From Streptomyces sp. SLBN-118 (GTDB lineage: Bacteria; Actinomycetota; Actinomycetes; Streptomycetales; Streptomycetaceae), in contig NZ_VFNP01000001.1 in NCBI RefSeq assembly GCF_006715635.1, positions 434,001 to 498,000 on the forward strand: a stretch of DNA of 64,000 nt, in the 5' to 3' direction. Under the pieces are notes generated by a model. The model searched no databases and was not told the origin of the DNA. It was given only the letters and a program-made list of their open reading frames with translations. This document shows positions 63,544 through 64,000 of this stretch, piece after piece. Both the position numbers and the translations under genes were made by a program. Position 1 is the stretch's first letter, and every line of letters starts with the position of its first letter.

Positions 63544-64000
63544 TCAGACCAGCGGGGCCGGGAACGTCGGGTACTCCACCCCGGAGACATGCTGGACGAC
63601 GCGGATGACCTGGCAGGAGTAGCCGAACTCGTTGTCGTACCACAGGTAGAGGATCGCGTTGTCACCGTCGACCTTGGTGGCGCCCGCGTCGACGATCGAG
63701 GCGTGGCGCGAACCGATGAAGTCGCTCGAAACCGCGTCGGGGGCGGTGGTGAAGTCGATCTGGCGCTTGAGCGGCGAGGTCAGCGACACATGGCGGAGGT
63801 AGTCGAGCACCTCTTCGCGGGTGGTCTCGCGGCCGAGCCGCAGACTGAGGATCGCGATCGAGACGTCCGGCACCGGCACGCGGATCGAACTGCCGGTGAT
63901 CGGCGCCTTGAGGTCGGGCAGCGCCTTGGCGACGGCGGAGGCGGCACCCGTCTCGGTGATGACCATATTCAGGGGCGCCGAGCGGCCGCGACGGTCGGCC
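63544..64000 (-). CDS. gap: Glyceraldehyde-3-phosphate dehydrogenase, C-terminal part (5' end beyond window)
   Basis: The visible 152 residues are the C-terminal catalytic half of GAPDH: SAPLNMVITETGAASAVAKAL, SIRVPVPDVSIAILSLRLGR, SDFIGSRHASIVDAGATKVD and ILYLWYDNEFGYSCQVIRVV, with the conserved WYDNEFGY. The frame is open to the window edge, so the start lies outside. This version resembles the longer actinobacterial form (about 480 residues). It converges with the reductase remnant. Confidence 0.92.
   Translation of the reverse strand, partial: ADRRGRSAPLNMVITETGAASAVAKALPDLKAPITGSSIRVPVPDVSIAILSLRLGRETTREEVLDYLRHVSLTSPLKRQIDFTTAPDAVSSDFIGSRHASIVDAGATKVDGDNAILYLWYDNEFGYSCQVIRVVQHVSGVEYPTFPAPLV

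Overview
The window looks like chromosomal DNA from a Streptomyces or a close actinobacterial relative. The DNA is very GC-rich, genes use almost only G/C third bases with many GTG and some TTG starts, TTA leucine codons are rare, and the gene families are typical of the group (large LuxR-type ATPase regulators, a terpene synthase with a P450, KatG, CstA, a sigma factor encoded with a small membrane protein). No tRNA, rRNA, CRISPR array or intact mobile element was seen.

Layout. 1-7.1 kb: a PadR regulator divergent from an orphan sugar-binding lipoprotein and an RsbW-like ATPase, the two targets sharing a near-identical operator-like site. Next comes a three-gene minus-strand operon whose first two proteins carry a matching short Gly/Ile motif, a junction of MMPL and sensor-kinase remnants, and a branched-chain amino acid binding lipoprotein with a strong terminator. 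7.1-13 kb: a decayed acetyltransferase, a translationally coupled symporter / sigma factor / small membrane protein operon, DUF3311, and cstA with its YbdD-type partner. 13-21 kb: an orphan ParA plus small partner, katG, a phospholipase D-like enzyme, DUF429, pcm and a GNAT enzyme.

21.7-28.0 kb is the most interesting part: a compact RiPP-like cluster. It encodes an MFS exporter with two TTA codons, an S9 prolyl-oligopeptidase-type peptidase, a 39-residue precursor peptide, a cobalamin-dependent radical SAM enzyme with a C-terminal leader-binding-like domain, and a DUF5825-like protein. The precursor has a nine-residue segment bounded by prolines (SVGITITIP), which suggests proline-specific excision and perhaps cyclisation by the S9 enzyme. 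A hairpin just after the precursor gene could set precursor:enzyme stoichiometry.

28-35 kb is heavily decayed: ALDH, acyl-CoA dehydrogenase, TetR, PP2C-like and F420/PPOX-type remnants lie among an intact 3-hydroxyacyl-CoA dehydrogenase, a SpoIIE-type phosphatase, a GNAT enzyme, an SDR and an alpha/beta hydrolase. 35-43 kb holds signalling genes: two membrane GGDEF cyclases, a secreted trypsin-like protease and a large hybrid histidine kinase (PAS-PAS-HisKA-HATPase-REC-REC-HPt). 44-58.6 kb contains acetate uptake and activation (DUF485-actP, acs) between two paralogous LAL regulators, one broken by a frameshift, then a third LAL-type ATPase without a DNA-binding domain. 58.7-61.4 kb is a terpene synthase/P450 pair. 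The window ends with a YceI protein, another head-to-head pair of truncated genes, and the 3' part of a GAPDH gene.

A recurring theme is decay. At three places (about 5.09, 28.59 and 62.9 kb) two divergent genes have both lost their 5' ends and now abut, as if a deletion removed the shared promoter region. Several other genes carry single-base frameshifts.
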